From contig JADLFU010000132.1 in NCBI GenBank assembly GCA_020849655.1, positions 1 through 40,001 of the forward strand: DNA of 40,001 nt, written 5' to 3'. Shown here piece after piece: positions 32,622 to 40,001 of the stretch. Every line of letters starts with the position of its first letter. Position 1 is the first letter of the stretch. The notes under the pieces are model-generated. The model was not told the DNA's origin and made no database searches. It saw only the letters and a program-made list of their open reading frames with translations. This DNA is from Polyangiaceae bacterium. GTDB taxonomy: Bacteria > Myxococcota_A > Polyangia > Polyangiales > Polyangiaceae. The position numbers and the translations under genes are program-made.

Positions 32622-34442
32622 GTGGAGCCGACGTCGACGCGCTTGCCTCCTCGCGAGCTCGGCGCGGCGCCCCGCGCGCCGCACGACTTCCCGTGGCTCC
32701 CGCCGCGAGGTCCCCGCCGGGGCGTGCGCTGGTATGGGGTGCTGTCGTTCTGGGGGCATTTGCAGCACTTCCTCGCGAGCGCGATCGCGACGAACGACAT
32801 CGACGCGCGCGACTGGATGACGCCGGACGAGCCGGAGGAGCTCGCGCGACGCGTGCTCGAGCGGCTCGGGGGCGAGCCGGGCGCGGGCACCGTCGCCGAC
32901 GGGCTGGGCCGTGATCTGTGGATCGATTTCCTCGCGGACACCGGCGACGATCCCGCCGTCGCGGAGGCGGTCGGCGCGATGCTCTGCCGCGAGTACGTCG
33001 CCCACGATCCCGCCGACCCGTCGCGCTCGATCACGCTGCCTCGGGGGGACGTGCTCTTGCTCGGGGGCGACATGGCGTACCCGGTCGCGACGACGGACGA
33101 GATCCATGATCGCTTCGTCGTCCCGCTGAACCGCTCCCTCGTCGGCGCGGCGGACGGCGCGCCGCGGGTCGTGCTCGGCGTGCCGGGGAACCACGACTGG
33201 TACGACGGCCTCGATGGATTTGCCCGGCTCGTGCGGCGCCGCGCGGCGGAGCTGCGCCCCGACGAGGAGGTGGCGAGCGTCGTCCCCGGCGCGCCGACCG
33301 GGCGGCGCGTCCGGCGCGTGGCGTCGTGGGCCGAGCGCTTCGTGCAGGGCGCGACGATCTCCCAGCGCAAGGCGCTCGTGCTCGAGGGCTACACGCCGGT
33401 GCAGGGGGCGAGCTACCTCGCGCTGCCGCTCGCGCCTGGGCTCACGCTGCTCGGCGTGGATCGGCAGCTGCGGAGCGTCGATTTTCGTCAGCGGAGGTTC
33501 TTCCAGCGCGTCCTCGACGCGCGCCCGGACGACCGGCTCGTCGTCTTGTTGCCCGACCCAGTCTACGCGTTCCTCGAGCCCAGCTCCACCGGCGTCGCGA
33601 TGGTCGAGGCGCTCGCCCTCGATCTGTCGGCGCGCCCGCACCTCGTCGTGTCGGGCGATCTGCACCACTACGAGCGCCTCGAGGTGGGCCCGACGACGCA
33701 CGTCATCGCGGGCGGCGGCGGCGCGTTCTTGCACGGCGCGCGGCTCTCGCGCGACGGCGTCGCGGTGCGCCCGTCGATGGAGTGGCCCGACGAGGCGCAG
33801 ACGCGCGCGCTGCTCTGGCGGGTGCCGCTGCACGTCGCCCTGGGGCGCGCGGGGCTGATCCCGCACCTCGTGATGACGCTGTTCTTCGCGCCGACGCTGG
33901 GGATCGGCCTCACGTTCTGGGGCACGCGGGGCAGCGTCGAGGGCGCGTCGGCGGTGGCGGCAGGGATCGCGGGCGTCGTGTGCGCGCTGATCGGCGGGTG
34001 GCGCCGGGGCAGGTTCGCGCGGATCGCTGCGCTCGCGCTCGCGACCGGCGTCGTCGTGGGCCTCGTCCCCACGGCGACCGCGCGCGCGGCGGCGTGGCTG
34101 CTGGAGCTGGCGGGGCTGACGCTGGGGCCGGGCGCGATGGCCGCGGTCGTGCTCCTGCTCGCGGCGTTCGTCGGCTCGCTCGCGTTCGGGGCGTACCTGG
34201 CTGCGCTCGCGGCGACCGGGCTCGAGAACACGCAGGCGCTGACCGCGCTCGGTCACCGCGGCTACAAGCACTTCGTGCGCCTCCGCGTGCAGGCCGACGG
34301 CGCGGCCGTCGACGCGTGGGTGATCGGCGCCGCGGACCCGCTCGACCGGTCCGCGCAGCCCGCGCTCGTCGACGCCTTCCGGTGGCGCGCGCGCGCCGCG
34401 GAGGACGGCGTGAGCGCTCAGTCGGCGAGCGAGAGGCGCTGA
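32622..34442 (+). CDS. Metallophosphoesterase with C-terminal membrane domain
   Basis: 606 aa from GTG 32622 (GTG 32592 would add ten). A calcineurin-like phosphoesterase domain covers about residues 100-370, with LLLGGDMAYP (Asp150), GVPGNHDW (Asn190, His191, Asp192) and VVSGDLHHYE (Asp346, His348, His349). The usual first D-x-H motif is not obvious; FLADTGDD may fill that place. About four hydrophobic helices (about 405-540) follow, then a soluble tail. The catalytic part probably faces the cytoplasm; there is no signal peptide. Its 3' end overlaps the convergent lipoprotein gene by 25 bases. The substrate is unknown. Confidence 0.82.
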   Translation: MEPTSTRLPPRELGAAPRAPHDFPWLPPRGPRRGVRWYGVLSFWGHLQHFLASAIATNDIDARDWMTPDEPEELARRVLERLGGEPGAGTVADGLGRDLWIDFLADTGDDPAVAEAVGAMLCREYVAHDPADPSRSITLPRGDVLLLGGDMAYPVATTDEIHDRFVVPLNRSLVGAADGAPRVVLGVPGNHDWYDGLDGFARLVRRRAAELRPDEEVASVVPGAPTGRRVRRVASWAERFVQGATISQRKALVLEGYTPVQGASYLALPLAPGLTLLGVDRQLRSVDFRQRRFFQRVLDARPDDRLVVLLPDPVYAFLEPSSTGVAMVEALALDLSARPHLVVSGDLHHYERLEVGPTTHVIAGGGGAFLHGARLSRDGVAVRPSMEWPDEAQTRALLWRVPLHVALGRAGLIPHLVMTLFFAPTLGIGLTFWGTRGSVEGASAVAAGIAGVVCALIGGWRRGRFARIAALALATGVVVGLVPTATARAAAWLLELAGLTLGPGAMAAVVLLLAAFVGSLAFGAYLAALAATGLENTQALTALGHRGYKHFVRLRVQADGAAVDAWVIGAADPLDRSAQPALVDAFRWRARAAEDGVSAQSASERR

Positions 34443-35398
34443 AAATCCACGCGCGCGGTCGGAGGCGTCGAGATCGCGCTGGCGATGATCACCGCGGCGG
34501 CGTCGTCGGCGGATGCGGCCATCGCGCGTGGCAGGGCGCCGAGCGATCGATCGATCACGCGCGCCCCGGACGACTCGAACACCGCGACGCGGCGGCAGGT
34601 CGCGTCGAGCACCGCGATCCGCGCGCCGAGATCGACCACCGCGTCCGCCCCGCAGAGCGATGTGAGCTTCACGTCCGGGAGGGTGGCGCCCGTCGCCACG
34701 TCGACCCGCGCCACGAACACGGAGCCCGACGTCGGCGCGAACGCAGCCCACACCGTCCCGGGCACGGCGCTCGCGCCCAGCGTGACGGCGCGCGCAGCGC
34801 CGAGCAGGGGGACGTCCTCGCGCTCGCACACCTCCTTGGGAACCCCCGAGCCCGGCTTCGCCGTGACGCGTGAGAGCCGCGCGAGGGAGGCGCCGTCCGC
34901 CGTGAGCCCGACCGCCCGGGCGCCCTCGCGCGCGAGCGACACCAGCCCGCCGCCCGGGCACGTCGCGGCGCCCGCGCGGACGCCGCTCGCGCCCGCGACG
35001 AACGCGACCCCGTCGACGGTGGCGAGCGCCCGGATCGTGCCGACGCCCGGTGAGGCGGTCGCGCTCGCGCTCTCGGGACACGCCGCGCCGTCGAGCGCGC
35101 GCACCTCGGCGCCCACGGCGAGCGCGTAGCCCTCGAGCGCACGATCGAGCGCGGTCGCGGCGTCGACCGACGCGACCGGCAGCGACAGCGAGCACGCCGG
35201 CGCGCCGCCCGCCCCGGCCGCACCCGCCGCACCAGCGCCGCCCGCCCCGGCTCCACCGCCTGGCACGAACGTCGGCGGTACCTGGAACGCGCCGGAGCCC
35301 GCCACGCCCAGGAAGATCGGCTCGGGCGAGTCCTCCGCGCACCCCGCGAGCGCGGGCGAGCAGAGCAGCGAGAGCGCGACGACGCGGGCGGCCAGCAT
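34418..35398 (-). CDS. Secreted lipoprotein with Gly/Ala spacer, possible propeller
   Basis: 326 aa. Lipobox LAGC (Cys20), a short Gly/Ala-rich spacer (about 46-68) and a body of repeated beta-strand units, for example IRALATVDGVAFVAGASG, TVWAAFAPTSGSVFVARV and RIAVLDATCRRVAVFESSG. This spacing suggests a beta-propeller or WD-like fold. Several Cys may form disulfides. I recognise no named family. It is convergent with and overlaps the 3' end of the phosphoesterase gene. Confidence 0.72.
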   Translation of the reverse strand: MLAARVVALSLLCSPALAGCAEDSPEPIFLGVAGSGAFQVPPTFVPGGGAGAGGAGAAGAAGAGGAPACSLSLPVASVDAATALDRALEGYALAVGAEVRALDGAACPESASATASPGVGTIRALATVDGVAFVAGASGVRAGAATCPGGGLVSLAREGARAVGLTADGASLARLSRVTAKPGSGVPKEVCEREDVPLLGAARAVTLGASAVPGTVWAAFAPTSGSVFVARVDVATGATLPDVKLTSLCGADAVVDLGARIAVLDATCRRVAVFESSGARVIDRSLGALPRAMAASADDAAAVIIASAISTPPTARVDFQRLSLAD

Positions 35399-35550
35399 GC
35401 GGCGCCGCCTCTAACCCGTGCGTCGCGCGGGGTCCAATCACGTGCGGTCGCGGCGGAACTTTCGCGCGGGGTCGCGCGCGATGTAGGCGGATCTCCCTCC
35501 AAAGTGCGGTGACTGGCCAGAATGCGCTTGTTCGCCGCGCGGCAGCGCGG

Positions 35551-36366
35551 ATGATCCGCGGCGTGCGGAAGCTCGTCGTCGCCGTCCTCGCCTGCGCGCT
35601 CGGGCTCGGCTCGGCGAGCGCGCTGGCCCGCGAGCCGCGCGAGCTTGTCGAGGATCTGCGGCACGGGGATGACTTCCGGCTGCGGACGAGCGCCGCCTTG
35701 TCGCTCGGCAAGTCCGGGTCACACGACGCGCGCGCGGCGCTCGAGCGGGCGCTCGCGGACGACTCGCACCCGATGGTGCGCACGGCCGCCGCGGCGGCGC
35801 TCGGCGCGCTCGGTGATGCGGCCGCGCTCCCGGCGCTCGAGCGCGCGGCGTCCGGTGACGCCGTGGCCTCCGTGAAGGGCGCGGCGGCCAAGGCGGCGCA
35901 GCAGCTGAAGAAGAAGCGCGCCCGGCCGGCGGCCGCGAAGGTGCTGCTGAAGCTCGGCAAGATGGAGAACAAGAGCGGCGTGCGCGGCGACGCGCTCGCG
36001 CGGGTGCTCTCGGGCGCGACCCGCGAGCGCGCCAACACGCTCCCCGGCGTCGAGGTGATCGGCGACGACTCGGACGTGAAGGCCGTCGCCCGCGCGCGCA
36101 AGCTCCCGGTGCTCGTCGTCGACGGCCTCGTGAAGAGCGTCGCGCAGTCCTCGGGCGCGTCGGGCGTCGTGATGAGCGCGAAGGTCGAGTTCGTCTTGAA
36201 GAAGGAGAGCGCGCTCCGCGCCAGCATGACCGGCTCCGCGCAGGCGCTCGGCGACGGCGATCCGAGCGACGCGCGGCGGCTCGAGAACCTCCAGGAGGCC
36301 GCCATCGCGGGCGCCGTAGAGAGCGCCCTGAAGAGCCCCGACGCGCTCGTGCTCGCCGCGAAGTGA
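35551..36366 (+). CDS. Exported HEAT-repeat protein
   Basis: 271 aa. A Sec signal (about residues 1-26, ending SASALA) is followed by two to three HEAT/PBS-lyase-like repeats (about 27-120), recognisable in LRTSAALSLGKSGSHDARAA and VRTAAAAALGALGDAAALPA, and a basic linker KKKRARP. The C-terminal half (about 130-271) has alternating beta-strands (LPVLVVDGLVK, VVMSAKVEFVLKK) and is unassigned. A periplasmic scaffold role is possible. ATG 35551 gives the signal peptide; longer upstream open frame is not coding-like. Confidence 0.75.
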   Translation: MIRGVRKLVVAVLACALGLGSASALAREPRELVEDLRHGDDFRLRTSAALSLGKSGSHDARAALERALADDSHPMVRTAAAAALGALGDAAALPALERAASGDAVASVKGAAAKAAQQLKKKRARPAAAKVLLKLGKMENKSGVRGDALARVLSGATRERANTLPGVEVIGDDSDVKAVARARKLPVLVVDGLVKSVAQSSGASGVVMSAKVEFVLKKESALRASMTGSAQALGDGDPSDARRLENLQEAAIAGAVESALKSPDALVLAAK

Positions 36367-36433
36367 CCGAAGTTCGCCGCGGCGCGTGATCGCGCTTCCC
36401 ACCTCGTGGTCGTGGTGTAGGCTCCGCCGCGCG

Positions 36434-36456
36434 CCAGGCCCTGTTCACCGGCCTGG
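36434..36456 (+). promoter_or_regulatory. Hairpin in the gltA leader
   Basis: CCAGGCC (36434-36440) pairs perfectly with GGCCTGG (36450-36456) around nine bases, ending nine bases before the gltA Shine-Dalgarno AAGGAG (36466-36471). It could end transcription from the HEAT gene or affect gltA translation. There is no T-tract. Confidence 0.35.
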
Positions 36457-36477
36457 AGGCGCCCCAAGGAGAACCGC

Positions 36478-37767
36478 ATGAGCGAGACGGCGAAGTTGGT
36501 GTACGGCGACAAGAGCCTCGAGATGAAGGTGACGCGAGGCTCGGAGGACGAGCTGGGCGTGGAGATCGGCGCGCTGAGGGCGAAGACCGGCCTCATCACG
36601 CTCGATCCCGGCTTCATGAACACCGGCTCGTGCCAGAGCGCGGTGACCTTCATCGACGGCGACAAGGGCATCCTGCGCTACCGCGGCTACTCGATCGAGG
36701 AGCTGGCCGAGAAGTCGTCGTTCCTCGAGGTCAGCCACCTGCTCTTGGAGGGCGAGCTGCCGACGAAGGCCCAGCTCGACACGTTCACGTCGCGTGTGAA
36801 GCTGCACACGATGCTCCACGAGGACGTGAAGCGCTTCTACAAGGGCTTCCCGAAGGACGCGCACCCGATGGCGGTGCTCTCAGCGGTCTGCGGCGCGCTC
36901 TCGACGTTCTACCAGGACTCGCTCGACATCGACGATCCGGCCCAGGTCGACATCTCGACGGTGCGCCTCATCGCGAAGTTCCCGACGATGGCGGCGTGCT
37001 CGTACAAGCACTCGATCGGGCAGCCTTTCCTCTACCCGGTCAACGCGCACGACTACACGTCGAACTTCCTGCACATGATGTTCGCGACGCCGTGCGAGGG
37101 CTACGAGGTCTCGCCGGTCGTCTCGAAGGCGCTCGATCTGCTGCTGATCCTCCACGCCGATCACGAGCAGAACTGCTCGACGAGCACCGTCCGCCTCGTC
37201 GGCTCGTCGCAGGCGAACCTCTTCGCGTCGATCTCGGCCGGCGTGAACGCGCTCTGGGGCCCGCTGCACGGCGGCGCGAACCAGGCCGTGATCGAGATGC
37301 TCGACCAGATCGAGAGCGAGGGCCTCGACGGCAGGAAGTACCTCGAGCGCTGCAAGGACCGCAACGACACGACCCGCCTGATGGGCTTCGGTCACCGCGT
37401 CTACAAGAACTTCGATCCCCGCGCGAAGATCATCAAGAAGGCGTGCGGCGAGGTGCTCGGGCAGCTGAAGAAGCAGTCGCGCCTGCTCGACATCGCGGCG
37501 GAGCTCGAGGAGGTCGCGCTGAAGGACGACTACTTCGTCTCGCGCAAGCTCTACCCGAACGTCGATTTCTACTCGGGCATCATCTACAAGGCCATCGGCA
37601 TCCCGGTGAACATGTTCACCGTGCTGTTCGCGATGGGCCGCTTGCCCGGCTGGATCGCGCACTGGAAGGAGATGCACAAGGATCCCGCGACGAAGATCGG
37701 CCGCCCGCGCCAGGTCTACACCGGCGCGACGGAGCGCAAGTACACGCCCATCGCCGAGCGCAAGTAG
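36478..37767 (+). CDS. gltA: Citrate synthase (type II)
   Basis: 429 aa, first step of the TCA cycle. It has the N-terminal beta domain of hexameric Gram-negative enzymes ([21 protein letters not shown]) and the complete catalytic triad: His264 in GPLHGGANQ, His306 in GFGHRVYK and Asp363 in NVDFYSG. These positions almost coincide with E. coli GltA. A strong SD (AAGGAG) precedes the ATG. It ends in TAG and is followed by a perfect inverted repeat. Confidence 0.97.
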   Translation: MSETAKLVYGDKSLEMKVTRGSEDELGVEIGALRAKTGLITLDPGFMNTGSCQSAVTFIDGDKGILRYRGYSIEELAEKSSFLEVSHLLLEGELPTKAQLDTFTSRVKLHTMLHEDVKRFYKGFPKDAHPMAVLSAVCGALSTFYQDSLDIDDPAQVDISTVRLIAKFPTMAACSYKHSIGQPFLYPVNAHDYTSNFLHMMFATPCEGYEVSPVVSKALDLLLILHADHEQNCSTSTVRLVGSSQANLFASISAGVNALWGPLHGGANQAVIEMLDQIESEGLDGRKYLERCKDRNDTTRLMGFGHRVYKNFDPRAKIIKKACGEVLGQLKKQSRLLDIAAELEEVALKDDYFVSRKLYPNVDFYSGIIYKAIGIPVNMFTVLFAMGRLPGWIAHWKEMHKDPATKIGRPRQVYTGATERKYTPIAERK

Positions 37768-37784
37768 CCGCGCGCCCGCGCGCT

Positions 37785-37820
37785 CGAGACCTCCGGCGCC
37801 CCGCGCGCACGGAGGTCTCG
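37785..37820. terminator. Bidirectional-type hairpin between gltA and msrC
   Basis: CGAGACCTCCG (37785-37795) and CGGAGGTCTCG (37810-37820) form a perfect 11-pair stem with a 14-base loop between two convergent stops. There is no T-tract on either side. Confidence 0.65.
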
Positions 37821-37833
37821 CCGCGTCAGGGGC

Positions 37834-38349
37834 TCAACGCCGTGCGTCCGCGAAGGCCCGCGCGAGCAGCGCCGAGAGGCGCGCGCCCTCCTCCTCGGAG
37901 AACGCGTCCTGCTCGTGAGAGTCGAGATCGAGCACCGCCTCCACGCGCCCGTCCAGCGTCACGGGCACGACCAGCTCGGAGCGGGCCGCGCCGTCGCAGG
38001 CGATGTGGTCGGCGACCTCGCGGACGTCGGCCACGTAGACCACCCGCGCCTCGCGCGCCGCGAGGCCGCACACGCCTCGGTCGAGCGAGATGCGCAGGCA
38101 CCCGAGCGGGCCCTGGTACGGCCCCACGGCGAGCTCGCGCTCCGCGACGCGCCGGTAGAACCCGCACCAGCTCGCCTGCAGCATCGTCTCCCAGAGCAGA
38201 CACGCGAGCGTCGCCTGCAGCGTGATGAGATCCGTCTCGCCGGCGACCGCCGCGAGGAGCTGCGGGGTGGCGTCCTCGAGCCTCGCGAGGCGCGCCGGGA
38301 GCGGAAGGCGCGCGCGCGGCGCCGGCGGGAGGAGCAGCCCTTCGGACAT
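37834..38349 (-). CDS. msrC: Free methionine-R-sulfoxide reductase (GAF domain)
   Basis: 171 aa single GAF domain that reduces free L-methionine-R-sulfoxide in the cytoplasm. The three family Cys are at 84, 94 and 118 (PLGCLRISLDRGVC, HIACDG), the same numbering as in the E. coli enzyme. Supporting motifs are ASWCGFYRRV, AVGPYQG and VLDLDSHEQDAFSEEE. ATG 38349 gives the expected length. It is convergent with gltA and divergent from the nucleotidase gene (74 bases apart). Confidence 0.92.
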   Translation of the reverse strand: MSEGLLLPPAPRARLPLPARLARLEDATPQLLAAVAGETDLITLQATLACLLWETMLQASWCGFYRRVAERELAVGPYQGPLGCLRISLDRGVCGLAAREARVVYVADVREVADHIACDGAARSELVVPVTLDGRVEAVLDLDSHEQDAFSEEEGARLSALLARAFADARR

Positions 38350-38423
38350 GCGCGGCACCTTCGCACGCGGCGGCGTCACGCGCGCTGTCAATCGCGGGAC
38401 GAGTTGTACTAGCGTGCGCCATC

Positions 38424-40001
38424 TTGTCGCTCCGTCGCGCCCTCGCCGCGTCCGCGCTCCTCGGGGTCGCGGCGCTCTCGTCCGGCTGTCCCCCCGCCCA
38501 GAAGAGCGTGCAGCTGAGCGGGCAGGTGAGCCTGACGCTCATCCACACGTCGGACATCCACTCGCGCCTCTTCCCGTACGATTTCCAGATCGGCACGATC
38601 GACGCGCAGCTCGGCCTGGGCCCCGCGGACACCGTGCAGCGCATCGGCGGCGCCGCGAAGATCAGCCACATCGTCGGCCGCGAGCGCGCCCGCAGCGAGC
38701 GCGTGCTGCACCTCGACGGCGGCGACTGCTTCCAGGGCGCGCCGGTGTTCAACTTCTTCGCCGGAGAGGCCGAGGTGAAGGCGCTCTCGATGATGGGCAC
38801 CGACGCGATGATCCCGGCGAACCACGAGTTCGACCGCGGCCCCATCAACCTCGTGACGCAGCTCGAGCGGTGGGCGACGTTCCCCATCCTCGCGGCGAAT
38901 TACAAGCTCGGCGACATCCGCGACCCGAAGGATCCCGGCCTTGGGCGCGTGTTCACGCCGTGGACGGCCTTCAACCTCGGCGGCCTGCGGGTCGGCGTCG
39001 TCGGGCTCGGCAACCTCTCGACCGTCTCGTCGCTGTTCGAGCAGCCCAACAGCCTCGGCATCACGCCGCTCGAGACCGTCGAGGTCGCGCAGTTCTACGT
39101 CGACCTCATCCGCCCGTACGTCGACGTCGTGGTGCTCGTCACGCACCTCGGGCTCGAGACCGACCAGCACATGATCGCCTCGACGAGCGGCATCGACGTC
39201 GTGCTCGGCGGCCACAACCACATCGTGCTGCAGCCGCCGAAGGCCATCGACGACTGCCAGGGGCTCGAGCCGGACACGGGCCGGCACTTCATCTCGGTGC
39301 TCTCCGGCGACCCACAGGCGGCGGGCGCGACGCCCGCGCGCGTGAAGCGCTACTGCCACCCGCGGCGCGTGATCCTCGCGCACTCGGGCGCGTTCGCGAG
39401 GTACGTCGGGCGCCTCGATCTGGTGCTCTCCAACACGGCCGGTGAGCTGCCCGAGGGGTACGATCCGGTCGACGGCTTCGAGGTGCTGCAGAGCGACTAC
39501 AAGCTCCTCCCGGTCACCGAGGACGTCCCCGAGGATCCGCAGATCGTCGAGCTGCTCGAGCCGTACAAGATCGGCCTCGGCGCGCTCGCGGATCTCGATC
39601 TGCTCGTCGGGTACGCGCCGGCGGCCGTCACGCGCACCGCGCCGAGCGGCGGCGACTCCCCGCTCGGCAACATGGTCGCGACGGCGGCGTGGCTCCGGCA
39701 GGGCGTGCAGACGGACTTCGCGATGACGAACACGACGGGCATCCGCGCCGCCATCCCGCCCGGGCCGATCACGCTGGAGACGATGTACAACGTGTTCCCG
39801 TTCGACAACTCGATCTCGAAGATGCAGCTCTCGGGCGTCGAGCTGCAGCAGCTCTTCGACTTCGTGGCGCGCCGCAGCTCCGGCCGCGGCTGCGTCTCGC
39901 AGGTGCAGATCGCCGGCGCCCGCGTGGTGGTGGACTGCAACGCCGAGGTCACCAACGAGGACGGCTCCACCTCGCGCGGCAAGGCCAGCGCGATCTTCAT
40001 C
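38424..40001 (+). CDS. 5'-nucleotidase/2',3'-cyclic phosphodiesterase-like lipoprotein (partial, 3' end off window)
   Basis: 526 codons visible, open to the right edge. TTG 38424 starts a lipoprotein signal with lipobox LSSGC. The N-terminal calcineurin-like domain has HTSDIHSR (Asp44, His46), HLDGGDCF (Asp101), ANHEFD (Asn133, His134; Ala replaces the usual Gly of GNHEFD), VTHLG and LGGHNH, so the dimetal site is complete. The C-terminal 5'-nucleotidase domain begins near residue 390 (SPLGNMVATAAWL, AMTNTTGIRAAIPPGPIT). UshA-like enzymes salvage nucleotides at the cell surface. There is no competing ATG or GTG in frame nearby. Confidence 0.88.
   Translation, partial: MSLRRALAASALLGVAALSSGCPPAQKSVQLSGQVSLTLIHTSDIHSRLFPYDFQIGTIDAQLGLGPADTVQRIGGAAKISHIVGRERARSERVLHLDGGDCFQGAPVFNFFAGEAEVKALSMMGTDAMIPANHEFDRGPINLVTQLERWATFPILAANYKLGDIRDPKDPGLGRVFTPWTAFNLGGLRVGVVGLGNLSTVSSLFEQPNSLGITPLETVEVAQFYVDLIRPYVDVVVLVTHLGLETDQHMIASTSGIDVVLGGHNHIVLQPPKAIDDCQGLEPDTGRHFISVLSGDPQAAGATPARVKRYCHPRRVILAHSGAFARYVGRLDLVLSNTAGELPEGYDPVDGFEVLQSDYKLLPVTEDVPEDPQIVELLEPYKIGLGALADLDLLVGYAPAAVTRTAPSGGDSPLGNMVATAAWLRQGVQTDFAMTNTTGIRAAIPPGPITLETMYNVFPFDNSISKMQLSGVELQQLFDFVARRSSGRGCVSQVQIAGARVVVDCNAEVTNEDGSTSRGKASAIFI

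Noticed and set aside
32472-36671. A 1399-codon open frame on the minus strand
   Set aside because: It overlaps several convincing plus-strand genes, has Arg/Ala-rich composition and no recognisable domain. It is a shadow frame caused by very high GC content.
38383-38412. Promoter elements (TGTCAA, TACTAG) between msrC and the nucleotidase gene
   Set aside because: Neither strand gives a -35/-10 pair with proper spacing.

Overview
The window is very GC-rich, densely packed DNA from what looks like a myxobacterium-like deltaproteobacterium (Myxococcota, probably Polyangia). This is inferred from an FHA-containing Ser/Thr kinase, many secreted lipoproteins with long Gly/Ala spacers, a Cys-rich MopE-like lipoprotein, several multihaem cytochromes and strong shadow-ORF formation. 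I see 38 protein genes, two cut by the window edges, and no rRNA, tRNA, insertion sequence, prophage or CRISPR array.

Layout. 1-2336 (-): lipoprotein alpha-amylase, cut at the left edge. 2429-8749 (+): a tight operon ileS-hemW-tgt-VOC with GTGA-type start/stop overlaps. 8798-9622 (+): CAP-domain lipoprotein. 9623-9940: a regulatory region with a sigma-54-type promoter and two related palindromes. 9941-16619 (+): a clade II nitrous oxide reductase operon: nosZ, membrane protein, nosD, nosF, nosL, nosY, cytochrome c. 16664-20304 (-): a frameshifted envelope protein, a TonB-like-tail protein, a kinase-FHA-degenerate-GGDEF protein, and rplT-rpmI with their own promoter and terminator. 20431-27397 (-): two dihaem cytochromes, a ROK sugar kinase, an exported EEP-type hydrolase, cyclophilin, DUF192 and small proteins. 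27446-30142 (+): Cys-rich lipoproteins and an OsmC protein. 30151-38349: PspA, a TPR protein, HIT hydrolase, membrane phosphoesterase, HEAT protein, citrate synthase gltA and free-Met-R-sulfoxide reductase. 38424-40001 (+): a 5'-nucleotidase-like lipoprotein, cut at the right edge.

The most striking observation concerns the genetic code. I searched every TTA and TAA on both strands by eye. Only three TTA codons lie in the reading frame of any gene. All three sit exactly where the stop codon is expected: after residue 661 of NosZ, residue 65 of ribosomal protein L35 and residue 115 of L20. Each is followed at once by a Shine-Dalgarno sequence plus the next start, or by an intrinsic terminator. 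No gene ends in TAA (30 TGA, 3 TAG, 3 TTA). With the standard code, L35 and L20 would be fused and L20 and NosZ would carry nonsense tails. The simplest reading is that UUA is a stop codon, or an unassigned terminating codon, in this organism, as in the Thraustochytrium mitochondrial code (table 23).

How the genes work together: NosZ reduces N2O in the periplasm. NosD/F/Y and NosL mature its copper sites, and the lipoprotein cytochrome c probably feeds it electrons. An FNR/FixK-like palindrome also lies before the dihaem cytochrome at 20431-21687, so respiratory genes in this window may share redox or N-oxide control.
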